Assembly: GCA_030648295.1 (NCBI GenBank)
Contig: JAUSID010000180.1
Coordinates: forward strand, 1-64,000
Direction: 5' to 3'
Origin: Opitutaceae bacterium
GTDB taxonomy: Bacteria; Verrucomicrobiota; Verrucomicrobiia; Opitutales; Opitutaceae
Length of the DNA: 64,000 bases
Shown here one piece after another: positions 52,240-60,463 of this stretch; positions within the stretch are counted from its first letter, which is position 1, and the number at the start of each line of letters is the position of its first letter. Under the pieces are notes generated by a model. That model saw only the letters and a program-made list of their open reading frames with translations, did no database searches and was not told where the DNA came from. Position numbers and translations under genes: made by a program.

Positions 52240-52660
52240 TCACCGTCCGAACCGCGGCCCTCGCCGCGCCGCCGTATCCGGGGTTCCCACACGCAGGCTC
52301 GCATTGATGGCGCGGCGGGTGAACGGCTCGCTCGCCGGCGCGGCGTCGAGCCGGGCCACCAGCGCCGGCAACGCGCCCGGGATGCCCAGATCATCGTGAA
52401 TCGCGCGCGCTGCCTCCTGGAGCACGAGCACATCGCGATCGCCAAGGAATTCCGCGACCGCCTCCGACCTCTGGCGCCGCAGCGCGACCCCGACGCTGGT
52501 GAACCCGACGTCGTCGGGGATCCACATCGTGTGCTCGCGGATGTCGAGGTCGCCGACTTTTCGGCGCGTCGTCGCGGAAACATACACCCGGCCCTGCGGA
52601 TCGACGGCGCACGCGACGGGATCGGGGACGTCGATGAGAGTACGTCCGCTTGGACGACAG
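52240..52660 (-). pseudogene. Shrunken PVC-type haem-binding / NHL-domain protein
   Basis: The frame contains P-V-A-C-A-V-D-P-Q-G-R-V-Y-V-S-A-T-T-R-R-K-V then D-L-D-I-R-E-H-T-M-W-I-P-D-D-V-G-F, as in the beta-propeller of large secreted PVC proteins. It passes at once to L-Q-E-A-A-R-A-I-H-D-D and P-F-T-R-R-A-I-N-A-S-L-R-V-G, which belong to the HEAT-like region hundreds of residues further on. The signal peptide, most of the propeller, and the cytochrome c end (no C-x-x-C-H) are absent. Its 5' side merges into a CGCGAATGGACGCG repeat. I read it as a deletion remnant. Confidence 0.68.
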
Positions 52661-52730
52661 GTTGGAAGATCGGCAAGAGCGGCAAGACCGGCAACCATAC
52701 GAGCAAGCCAACCAAGAATCCCCGTGGGTT

Positions 52731-52762
52731 GAATTCGCGTCCATTCGCGTCCATTCGCGGTT
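52731..52762. repeat. Half copy of the CGCGAATGGACGCG element
   Basis: GAATTCGCGTCCATTCGCGT and a following CCATTCGCGGTT correspond to one arm of the elements at 3504-3612 and 38854-39012. The other arm is missing, and the copy abuts the shrunken PVC protein. Confidence 0.7.
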
Positions 52763-52772
52763 TCCCACCCCT

Positions 52773-52809
52773 GCCAATTCTATGTCACACGTGTGACATA
52801 AAATTGGCA
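52773..52809. repeat. Palindrome centred on TGTCACACGTGTGACA
   Basis: A perfect 20-base palindrome, TATGTCACACGTGTGACATA (52781-52800), is flanked by GCCAATT and AATTGGC, giving an almost continuous 37-base inverted repeat. It lies 75 bases upstream of the GDPD gene. It could be an operator or a cruciform-prone repeat. Confidence 0.75.
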
Positions 52810-52883
52810 GACACCAGACGGGGTCGTTTCATGATGTTGATTCGCGTTGATTTGCGCGCGGACTATCCTGCGCATCGACTGCC

Positions 52884-53621
52884 ATGGAAATCATCGCCCA
52901 TCGGGGCGCCTCTCACGACGCGCCGGAAAACACCCTTGCGGCCGCCCGGCTGGCGTGGGCGCAGCAGGCAGACGCGCTCGAATGCGACGTGCACCTCACG
53001 CGCGACGGCCGGCTGGTTGTGGTGCATGACGATGATCTCCAGAGGGTCGGCGGACGGGCGATGCGAATCGCGGACGCCACGCTGGCGGAATTGCGCGAAG
53101 TCGACGTCGGCGGCGGGACTAATCCCGATTTTCGCCCCGAGAAAATCCCGGAGCTCGATGAATTGATTGCAATCACGCCGCCGTCCAGACGCCTTTTCGT
53201 TGAACTCAAAGGCGGCCCGGCTCTGGTCGAGGAACTCGCGCGCAGTTTGGCGCGAACGCGGTTTGATGAGACGAGACTGGTCGTGATTTCGTTCAATCTC
53301 GAAGCGGTGCGCCGCGCCAAGTCGCGCCTGCCGCGGACCGAGGTCTGCTGGATTGTCGACCGCGAGGGCGCGATGGCGCACGCCACGATCGCCGAGCTCG
53401 TGCAACAAGCGCAGGGCGCCGGACTTGATGGATTGGACCTCGATTATCAATGGCCGGTTGACGGTGCTGTGGTCCGAAGCGTGCATGCGGTGGGCATGAA
53501 GCTGTATGTGTGGACGGTCGACGACGTGAACGCGGCGTATCGCCTTTGCCGTGACGGGGTGGATGGGATCGCGACCAACCGGCCCGGCTGGATGCGGGGT
53601 GAGCTTCAGAAAACCGTTTGA
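52884..53621 (+). CDS. Glycerophosphodiester phosphodiesterase
   Basis: This enzyme of 245 residues splits glycerophosphodiesters, products of phospholipid deacylation, into glycerol-3-phosphate and an alcohol. The catalytic set is present: His6-Arg7-Gly8 at the N-terminus, P-E-N (14-16), E-C-D-V-H (33-37) with Glu33 and Asp35 as metal ligands, and V-V-V-H-D-D-D. Later motifs V-E-L-K-G, Y-V-W-T-V-D and G-I-A-T-N-R-P complete the TIM barrel. There is no signal peptide, so it is cytoplasmic, like UgpQ. It lies just upstream of a patatin phospholipase and the beta-oxidation genes, consistent with membrane lipid turnover. Confidence 0.92.
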   Translation: MEIIAHRGASHDAPENTLAAARLAWAQQADALECDVHLTRDGRLVVVHDDDLQRVGGRAMRIADATLAELREVDVGGGTNPDFRPEKIPELDELIAITPPSRRLFVELKGGPALVEELARSLARTRFDETRLVVISFNLEAVRRAKSRLPRTEVCWIVDREGAMAHATIAELVQQAQGAGLDGLDLDYQWPVDGAVVRSVHAVGMKLYVWTVDDVNAAYRLCRDGVDGIATNRPGWMRGELQKTV

Positions 53622-53791
53622 GCAACATCGCCCCCGCGCGGTTTTAGCACGGCCGGACTCGGGTATGCGCCCCATCTCACGGTGGGCGAAAACGTCCCGT
53701 TACCGAATGGAACGTCCGTGATATCGTCTCGGTCGTAGTTTGGTACCTTGACCAAGAACTACACCCGAAACTTTACCAGCCCCTTCCGGCC

Positions 53792-55027
53792 GTGAGCCCA
53801 CAACCACCTAAAGACGCCCTGCTGCTCGCCGGAGGCGGCGCGCGTGGTGCGTATCAGGTGGGCGTCCTGCGCAGCCTGGCGCGCGCCTTTCCCGACCTGA
53901 ATTTCCCGATTGTCACCGGCGTGTCCGCCGGCGCGATCAACGCGGCGACCCTCGCGAACACGGTCGAGCCATTTCCCATGGCGGTCGAACGGCTCGCCCA
54001 GCTGTGGGAGAGCCTGACGCTCGAGCAGGTGTTTCGCAGCGATTTCCGCGCCGTTGGCGCCAAGATGCTGAACTGGACCTTCCGGTTGCTTTCCGGCGGT
54101 GCGCATCTGACCCCGTCCACCCGCGGCATGGTCGATACCGAGCCGCTGCGCCGTTTCCTTTCGCGGGTGCTCGACACGCCGGATGGAGTCTTGCACGGCG
54201 TGGCGGAAAACATTCGCCGCGGCCGGCTCTCCGCCGTCGGGATCATGACCACGCAATATCCGACTGCGCAATCAGTCACGTGGGCCCAGGGCGCCCATGT
54301 GCAGCCGTGGCAGAGTGCGGAGCGCAGTGGGGTGAACACGACGCTCACCGTCGAGCACATCATGGGCTCGTCCTCGCTGCCACTCGTTTTCCCCGCCGCG
54401 AAAATCGACGGCGCATGGCACGGCGACGGCGGCATCCGGCTGACGTCGCCGCTTTCGCCGGCGGTCAGTCTCGGCGCGGATCGGATCATCGCCATTTCCA
54501 CGTCGGTCGAACCTGGCCGCTGCGAGGCCGATCGGCCGACGGAACATTATCCTCCACCCGCGACTGTGATCAGCGTACTGCTCGAGTCCGTTTTCCTCGA
54601 CATGCTCGACACCGACGCGAGCGAACTGCGCCGGATGAACCAGCTGATCGCCGAACACCCGAAGAGCCAGGAACTCGGGCTGCGTCGGGTGGACGCGCTT
54701 GTCCTGCGTCCGTCCCAGGATCTGAGCGTCATCGCGAGTGAGTTCGAACCCGAACTGCCGCGTGTGCTGCGCCACGTAATTCGCGGCCTCGGCAGCCTCG
54801 AGACGAACCGCTCGGACATGATTGCGACCCTGCTCTTCCAGCCGCTGTTCATCCGCAAGATGCTGGAAATCGGCGAGCACGACGGCGAGAAGCGGATCGA
54901 CGAAATCGCGACCTTCCTCGGCCGCGCGCCGGTCGGGTCGAACCGCACCTCCGGCGCGATCGACAGCCGCGACGCGGCATCGTCATCGGCACGGCGAGTC
55001 TCCCCCTCCGAGTCGATCGCGGCGTGA
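53792..55027 (+). CDS. Patatin-like phospholipase
   Basis: This serine acyl hydrolase has 411 residues from GTG 53792; no ATG is nearby and the conserved domain begins at residue 10. The oxyanion loop G-G-G-A-R-G is at 14-19, the nucleophile Ser45 is in G-V-S-A-G, and the catalytic Asp is in G-D-G-G near 215. The C-terminal 150 residues are typical of longer patatins with a helical tail. It would release fatty acids from phospholipids. It is followed 61 bases later by an acyl-CoA ligase-like gene, which points to lipid catabolism. There is no signal peptide. Confidence 0.88.
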   Translation: MSPQPPKDALLLAGGGARGAYQVGVLRSLARAFPDLNFPIVTGVSAGAINAATLANTVEPFPMAVERLAQLWESLTLEQVFRSDFRAVGAKMLNWTFRLLSGGAHLTPSTRGMVDTEPLRRFLSRVLDTPDGVLHGVAENIRRGRLSAVGIMTTQYPTAQSVTWAQGAHVQPWQSAERSGVNTTLTVEHIMGSSSLPLVFPAAKIDGAWHGDGGIRLTSPLSPAVSLGADRIIAISTSVEPGRCEADRPTEHYPPPATVISVLLESVFLDMLDTDASELRRMNQLIAEHPKSQELGLRRVDALVLRPSQDLSVIASEFEPELPRVLRHVIRGLGSLETNRSDMIATLLFQPLFIRKMLEIGEHDGEKRIDEIATFLGRAPVGSNRTSGAIDSRDAASSSARRVSPSESIAA

Positions 55028-55088
55028 GTAGTCCCTACACTTCGGCCGTCCGCTTCCAACCCCTTCGGTCCGCTTTCCCCCATTCCCC

Positions 55089-56672
55089 ATGTCATCCGCG
55101 CTTACCCGCCGCTGGCAGAGTCTCGACCGCGACACCGCGCTCGCCCTCCAAGGCCGCAAACTCCACCGCTTCCTGCGTGATTCCGTGCTGCCGTTTTCCG
55201 GCCATTACCAGCGCGTCTTCCGCGAATGCGGACTCAGCGCGGGCGATTTCCACTCGGTCGACGACCTGCGGAAACTGCCGTTTTCCTCGAAGGAGGATCT
55301 GCTCCCCACGCCGGACAACCCGCGCCGCAGCCTCGGCTTCGCGCTGATTCCGGATCCCAAGGTGCTCTCGAAACGGCCGGGCGTGATCGCTCGTGCGCTT
55401 CTTCGCGGCCGCGCGCGCGTGAAGGATGAACTCGATCGCGAGTGGCGGCCGACGTTCATGACCGCGACGACGGGACGCTCGACCGAGTCGATTTCGTTCC
55501 TCTACTCGCAACGCGATCTCGCCAACCTCGCCACGGGCGGCGGCCGCATCGCCGAAATCGCGCGCGTCACCCGCGAGGAGCGGATGCTGAACATGTTTCC
55601 GTTCGCCCCGCACCTCGCCTTCTGGTGCATGCATTACGCGGGACAGGATCGAAACACGTTCTCGCTCGCGACCGGCGGCGGCAAATGCATGGGCACCGAG
55701 GGCAACCTCCGCGCGATGCAGAAGCTCAAGCCGCAGGTGGTGGTCGCGATGCCGACCTTCATCTATCACGTCCTCCAGCAGGCAATCGACGAGAAACTCC
55801 GGCTCGAGGGCATCCGGCTGATCTGCCTCGGCGGCGAGAAAGTGCCGGACGGCACGCGCCGCAAGCTTTCCCAAATGTGCGAGCAGCTCGGTTCGCCCGG
55901 CGTACAGGTCATCGCCACCTACGGCTTCACCGAGGCGAAGCTCGCCTGGACCGAGTGCCCGGTCGATGCCTCGGCCGCGCCCACCGGGTATCATCTTTAC
56001 CCCGACATGGGGATCATCGAGGTGGTCAATCCCGAGACCGGCCAGCCGGTGCCGGATGGCACGCGGGGCGAAATCGTGTGGACGCCGCTCGACCAGCGCG
56101 GGACCGTGGTGCTGCGCTACCGCACCGGCGACTTCATCGAGCACGGATTGACGTGGGAACGATGCCCGTGCTGCGGGCGGCAGCTGCCGCGGTTGATGGG
56201 CCGGATCTCCCGCGTATCCGAATTTCGGGCACTGCGTTTCCAGAAAATCAAGGGGACAATCGTCGACTTCAACGAACTCGAGCACGCGCTGGACGACGTG
56301 CGCGGGCTGGGCGCGTGGCAGATCGAGCTGCGCAAGGTGCACGACGACCCCCTCGACCTCGACGAGATTGTCCTGCACGTGGCCCGGATGCAGGACGCGC
56401 CCGCCGCGGCGCTCGAACGCACGCTGCGCGACCTGCTCCAGGCGGAGTTCGAGCTGCGGCCGAACCGGATCCTGTTCCACTCCGCCGAGGAAATCAAAGT
56501 GCTGCACAAGGTCGGGATCGCGCTGAAGGAGCAGAAGGTGGTCGACAACCGGCCGAAAGCGACGGTGGCGGTCGCAGTGAACCATTCGGACGGCATGAAA
56601 CCACCGCTCGTGGAAGTGAACGGCCGGAGGAGCGCGACGTCGCTGCGCGAACCGGAGGAGACGCGCGCATGA
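55089..56672 (+). CDS. PaaK-like AMP-forming acyl/aryl-CoA ligase
   Basis: The product has 527 residues and resembles phenylacetate-CoA ligase-type adenylating enzymes: L-P-F-S-S-K-E-D-L, the ATP-binding loop T-A-T-T-G-R-S-T-E-S, L-G-G-E-K-V-P-D-G, A-T-Y-G-F-T-E-A-K, and Y-R-T-G-D-F. A C-P-C-C-G cluster near residue 360 may bind zinc, as seen in some PaaK relatives. It would activate an acid to its CoA ester. Its place ahead of thiolase, FadJ-type and acyl-CoA dehydrogenase genes suggests it feeds beta-oxidation. The acid could be a fatty or aromatic acid; sequence alone does not decide. Confidence 0.82.
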   Translation: MSSALTRRWQSLDRDTALALQGRKLHRFLRDSVLPFSGHYQRVFRECGLSAGDFHSVDDLRKLPFSSKEDLLPTPDNPRRSLGFALIPDPKVLSKRPGVIARALLRGRARVKDELDREWRPTFMTATTGRSTESISFLYSQRDLANLATGGGRIAEIARVTREERMLNMFPFAPHLAFWCMHYAGQDRNTFSLATGGGKCMGTEGNLRAMQKLKPQVVVAMPTFIYHVLQQAIDEKLRLEGIRLICLGGEKVPDGTRRKLSQMCEQLGSPGVQVIATYGFTEAKLAWTECPVDASAAPTGYHLYPDMGIIEVVNPETGQPVPDGTRGEIVWTPLDQRGTVVLRYRTGDFIEHGLTWERCPCCGRQLPRLMGRISRVSEFRALRFQKIKGTIVDFNELEHALDDVRGLGAWQIELRKVHDDPLDLDEIVLHVARMQDAPAAALERTLRDLLQAEFELRPNRILFHSAEEIKVLHKVGIALKEQKVVDNRPKATVAVAVNHSDGMKPPLVEVNGRRSATSLREPEETRA

Positions 56673-56675
56673 AAT

Positions 56676-56793
56676 CGAACCCGACCATCGTGAAATCGGG
56701 CATCGGGCATCTGAAAATATGAAATACGCGAACCGCTGACGCCCGAGATTCCAGATGCTCAATTCCAGATGACAGATTTCAAGATTTCCCGAC
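56676..56793. repeat. GAAATC/GGGCATCTG intergenic repeat, copy 2
   Basis: GTGAAATCGGGCATCGGGCA on one side and CCAGATGACAGATTTCAAGA on the other form a loose inverted repeat. It uses the same words as 42486-42600 and fills the gap between the ligase and thiolase genes. Confidence 0.6.
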
Positions 56794-56797
56794 TGTT

Positions 56798-58084
56798 ATG
56801 ACCTCGCCCCTCTACATCGTCGACGGCGTCCGGACGCCTTTTTGCAAAATGGGCACGGCGCTCGCGGGCGCTGATGCCGTCGAACTCGGCCGGACGGTGG
56901 CCGCCGCCGTGCTCGCGCGCACGGGGATCGACGCGGGCCAGATCGATGAGGTGATCTTCGGCTGCGTCGGACAGCCGATCGACGCCGCCAACGCGAGCCG
57001 CGTCATCGCGCTTCGTGCCGGCGTGCCGGACCATGTGCCCGCGATCACGGTGCATCGCAATTGCGCGTCCGGTTTCGAGGCGCTCACGCAGGCGGCGGAG
57101 AAAGTGGCGGCCGGTCGCGGCGACATCTTCCTCGTCGGCGGGACGGAAAGCATGTCGCGGTATCCGCTGCTCTACAACGACAGCGCGACCAGGAAATACG
57201 GGCAGCTGGCGAAGGCGAAGTCGGCGGGCCAGAAGCTCGCCCAACTGCTGCGTTTTCGCCCGGGCGATTTCGCGCCGAAGGTCGCGCTGCAACTCGGCCT
57301 GTCGGATCCCGTGTGCGGCTGCAACATGGGCCAGACGGCCGAGACGCTGGCGCGCGACTGGCGGATCACGCGCGACCAGCAGGATCAATTTGCGCTGCAA
57401 TCGCACCATCGCGCGGCCGCGGCGAAGCAGAAGCTCTCCGAGGAAACCTGGCCGGTGTATCCGCGCGGTGGACGCGCGCCCGCCGCCGTGACCGGGGACA
57501 ACGGCGTGCGCGAGAACCAGACGATGGAGGCGCTGGCCAAGCTGCGCCCGGTTTTTGAAAAACGCGGCGGTACCGTCACCGCGGGCAATGCCTCGCAGAT
57601 TACGGACGGGGCCGTCGCGCTCCTGGTCATGAGCGAAGCCGGGTTGCGCCGCACCGGACTCACGCCCCTTGGCCGCCTGGTCGATTACGCTTATGCCGGC
57701 TGCGAGCCCGCGCGGATGGGACTCGGCCCGGTGTACGCCATCGCGCGCGCCGAAAAACGCACGGGCCTCGGCCTGAAGCACGCCGAGATCATTGAAATCA
57801 ACGAGGCTTTTGCCGCCCAGGTGCTGGCCTGTCAGGCGGCGGCCGCGTCCGGGGAGTTTGGCCGGAAAAACCTCGGGCGTGACCGTCCGCTCGGCGAAAT
57901 CCCCAACGAAATCCTGAACGTCAATGGCGGCGGCATCGCGCTCGGCCACCCCGTCGGTGCGACCGGCGCGCGGCTGGTCCTCACCGCGTTGCGCGAGCTC
58001 AACCGGCGGCAGGCGCGCCGCGCGCTGGTGTCGTTGTGCGTCGGTGGCGGCCAGGGCGCCGCGCTCTGGCTCGAAGCCGCCTGA
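56798..58084 (+). CDS. Acetyl-CoA C-acyltransferase (thiolase)
   Basis: This 428-residue enzyme carries out the last step of beta-oxidation, cleaving 3-ketoacyl-CoA with CoA. The active-site Cys89 is in H-R-N-C-A-S-G. The second half has N-E-A-F-A-A-Q, G-G-G-I-A-L-G-H-P-V-G-A-T-G-A-R with the catalytic His, and C-V-G-G-G-Q-G with the second Cys. The length fits FadI/trifunctional-type thiolases. It lies directly upstream of the multifunctional hydratase/dehydrogenase, with which it probably forms a complex, as in the FadA-FadB or FadI-FadJ pair. Confidence 0.93.
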   Translation: MTSPLYIVDGVRTPFCKMGTALAGADAVELGRTVAAAVLARTGIDAGQIDEVIFGCVGQPIDAANASRVIALRAGVPDHVPAITVHRNCASGFEALTQAAEKVAAGRGDIFLVGGTESMSRYPLLYNDSATRKYGQLAKAKSAGQKLAQLLRFRPGDFAPKVALQLGLSDPVCGCNMGQTAETLARDWRITRDQQDQFALQSHHRAAAAKQKLSEETWPVYPRGGRAPAAVTGDNGVRENQTMEALAKLRPVFEKRGGTVTAGNASQITDGAVALLVMSEAGLRRTGLTPLGRLVDYAYAGCEPARMGLGPVYAIARAEKRTGLGLKHAEIIEINEAFAAQVLACQAAAASGEFGRKNLGRDRPLGEIPNEILNVNGGGIALGHPVGATGARLVLTALRELNRRQARRALVSLCVGGGQGAALWLEAA

Positions 58085-58126
58085 AGATACCGGACCCGGC
58101 CTCCCCCATCGTGAACTGACCACACC

Positions 58127-60394
58127 ATGAACATCACCCGCAGCGACAGTGCCGATGGCACCTGCATCCTCACCTTCGATCGGCAGGGATCGTCGGCCAA
58201 TGTGTTCGATCGCGCCACGCTCGACGAACTCGACGCGCACCTGGCGGCACTGGAAAAGGAAACCGGCATTCGTGGTGTGGTGCTGGCGAGCGCGAAGCCA
58301 AAGATCTTCATCGCTGGTGCGGACCTCAACGCCTTCAAGCACGCGGACGAGCGAAACCTCGCCGACATCGTCAATCTCGGTCATGGCGTTTTCAGCCGGC
58401 TCAACCGGCTGCCGGTCCCGTCCGTCGCCGCGATCAATGGCGTGTGCCTCGGCGGCGGGCTCGAGGTTGCGCTCGCGTGCGACTGGCGGGTCGCGTCGCT
58501 CGACCAATCGACCAAGCTCGGGCTCCCGGAAACGCAGCTCGGAATCATTCCCGCGTGGGGCGGATCCACCCGGCTGCCGAAACTGATCGGGCTGCCGCAG
58601 GCGCTCGGCCTCATCCTCACGGGCAAGCAGCTCGCGGCGCAACCCGCGCTGAAGCTGGGGCTCATCGATGACGTGACGCATCCGGAATATCTGCTCGAAT
58701 CGGCGCGGCGGTTGCTGGCGCGGGGCAAACGCGCCGAAACCGCGCGGCGGCTGACGAGCCGGATGCCGGTAAGTGCGCTGGTCGCGGCGAAGGCGCGTCG
58801 TGACGTGCGGGCCAAAACCCGCGGGCATTACCCGGCGCCGCTGAAGGCGATCGAGGTGTGCGCGGCGGCGGTCGGTGCGCCGGTGCCGGAAGGGCTCGCG
58901 CGGGAGAAGGCGGCGTTCCTCGAACTCGTTCGTTCGCCGGAATGCCGGAACCTGATGAATGTTTTTTTCCTCCAGGAGCGCGCCAAGAAAATCCAGTTGC
59001 CGGCGGCGGACGCAAAACCGCGTTCTGCCGTGTCGATGATTCGGAAAGTCGCCGTTATCGGCGCCGGCACCATGGGCGCGGGCATCGCGCAATGGACCAG
59101 CGCCCGCGGGCTGGCGGTCCGGTTGAAGGACATCAATCCCGAGGCGCTCGCCCGCGGGATGCATGCGATCGAAAAGGTCTACGCCGACGCGGTGAAGCGC
59201 CGTGTGTTCACGCTGCCGGAGGCGACGGCCGGGCTCGACCGCATCACGCCGATTCACACCGACGTTTCGCTCACCGACGTCGACCTCGTGATCGAGGCGG
59301 CGCTGGAGAAACTCGAAATCAAACAGCAGGTTTTCCGCGAGCTCGAGCGTGCGGTCGGACCGGATACGATCCTGGCGACGAACACCTCGGCGCTTTCGAT
59401 CGACGCAATCGCCTCGGTGCTCGCGCGACCGGAACGGCTCGTGGGCCTGCACTTCTTCAATCCCGTGCACCGGATGCAGCTGGTCGAAATCGTCCGTGGG
59501 CCGCGGACGTCGCCCGCTGTGCTCGAAGGCGCACTGCAATTCGTCAAGGCCATCGGCAAGCTGCCGGTGATCGCGAAGGACAGCCCCGGGTTCCTCGTCA
59601 ACCGGATCCTCCTGCCGTACATGGTGGAGGCGGTGTGGCTTTTCACCGAGGGTGTGCCGGCACCGGAGATCGATCGGTTGATGCTCGATTTTGGCATGCC
59701 GATGGGGCCGATGCGGCTGGGCGATGAAGTCGGGCTCGATGTGGCGCAGCACGTGGCCAAGGATCTGGAGCGGCGGCTGCCGAATCCGGTGCCGATCAAC
59801 GACACGCTGGAGAAAATGGTGGCGAAGGGCTGGCTCGGGAAAAAATCCGGCCGCGGTTTCTACCTGCACCCGACGAAGGGCAGCCACACGCCGCCGAACC
59901 CCGAGGCTGGCTTCCTCCAGCCGGAAAAATCGCGCCCGTCCAACCCGGCCTCACGGCTCGATCGCATGGTGCTGATCATGATCAACGAAGCCGCGCGCGT
60001 GCTCGAGGAAGGCGTGGTCGACTCGCCCGAGGACGTCGATTTCGGGATGATCATGGGAACCGGATGGGCGCCGTTCCGCGGTGGGCCGCTCCGATATGCG
60101 GATACGCTGGGCGCAGCCGAGATCGTCCGCCGGCTCGAGGTACTGGTGCGCGACGTCGCGCCGCATTTTGCCCCCTGCTGGCGGCTGCGCGAAATGGCGC
60201 GTGAGCAGCGTGGTTTTTACGACGCCGACGCCGCGACGGGGCCCGGCCGCGACCAGACCATTCAACTCAATCTGCCCGCGGTCGAGCCGCGGCTCGACGT
60301 CGATGTCCCGCTTGTTTCCGGCAGCGGTCCACTCGGCCAGCGCGTGATGCCGGCGGCGACGCCACCGAGCCGTCAGGCCGCGGGCGTGAAGTGA
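58127..60394 (+). CDS. FadJ/FadB-type enoyl-CoA hydratase / 3-hydroxyacyl-CoA dehydrogenase
   Basis: This bifunctional beta-oxidation enzyme has 755 residues. The N-terminal crotonase domain shows the oxyanion and CoA sites I-A-G-A-D-L-N-A-F and N-G-V-C-L-G-G-G-L-E. The catalytic Glu region is L-P-E-T-Q-L-G-I-I-P-A-W-G-G. From about residue 303 the NAD-binding domain begins with V-A-V-I-G-A-G-T-M-G-A-G-I-A. L-H-F-F-N-P-V-H-R-M carries the catalytic His of the dehydrogenase. Two C-terminal helical domains follow. It starts 42 bases after the thiolase stop and is followed by an acyl-CoA dehydrogenase, so one operon is likely. Confidence 0.94.
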   Translation: MNITRSDSADGTCILTFDRQGSSANVFDRATLDELDAHLAALEKETGIRGVVLASAKPKIFIAGADLNAFKHADERNLADIVNLGHGVFSRLNRLPVPSVAAINGVCLGGGLEVALACDWRVASLDQSTKLGLPETQLGIIPAWGGSTRLPKLIGLPQALGLILTGKQLAAQPALKLGLIDDVTHPEYLLESARRLLARGKRAETARRLTSRMPVSALVAAKARRDVRAKTRGHYPAPLKAIEVCAAAVGAPVPEGLAREKAAFLELVRSPECRNLMNVFFLQERAKKIQLPAADAKPRSAVSMIRKVAVIGAGTMGAGIAQWTSARGLAVRLKDINPEALARGMHAIEKVYADAVKRRVFTLPEATAGLDRITPIHTDVSLTDVDLVIEAALEKLEIKQQVFRELERAVGPDTILATNTSALSIDAIASVLARPERLVGLHFFNPVHRMQLVEIVRGPRTSPAVLEGALQFVKAIGKLPVIAKDSPGFLVNRILLPYMVEAVWLFTEGVPAPEIDRLMLDFGMPMGPMRLGDEVGLDVAQHVAKDLERRLPNPVPINDTLEKMVAKGWLGKKSGRGFYLHPTKGSHTPPNPEAGFLQPEKSRPSNPASRLDRMVLIMINEAARVLEEGVVDSPEDVDFGMIMGTGWAPFRGGPLRYADTLGAAEIVRRLEVLVRDVAPHFAPCWRLREMAREQRGFYDADAATGPGRDQTIQLNLPAVEPRLDVDVPLVSGSGPLGQRVMPAATPPSRQAAGVK

Positions 60395-60463
60395 TCGCCG
60401 CACGCACCCGATTTTCCCGCGCACCCAAATGCCCTGCGGTCTGCCAGCGCCAGAATCAACTTC

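Noticed and set aside
53744-53775. Imperfect inverted repeat GTAGTTTGGT/ACCAAGAACTAC before the patatin gene as an operator
   Set aside because: It needs a two-base bulge and lies close to the start. The evidence is too weak to call a site.
56759-59887. Minus-strand ORF of 1042 codons opposite thiolase and FadJ-type genes
   Set aside because: Same GC-rich shadow effect. The plus-strand genes have full catalytic motifs.
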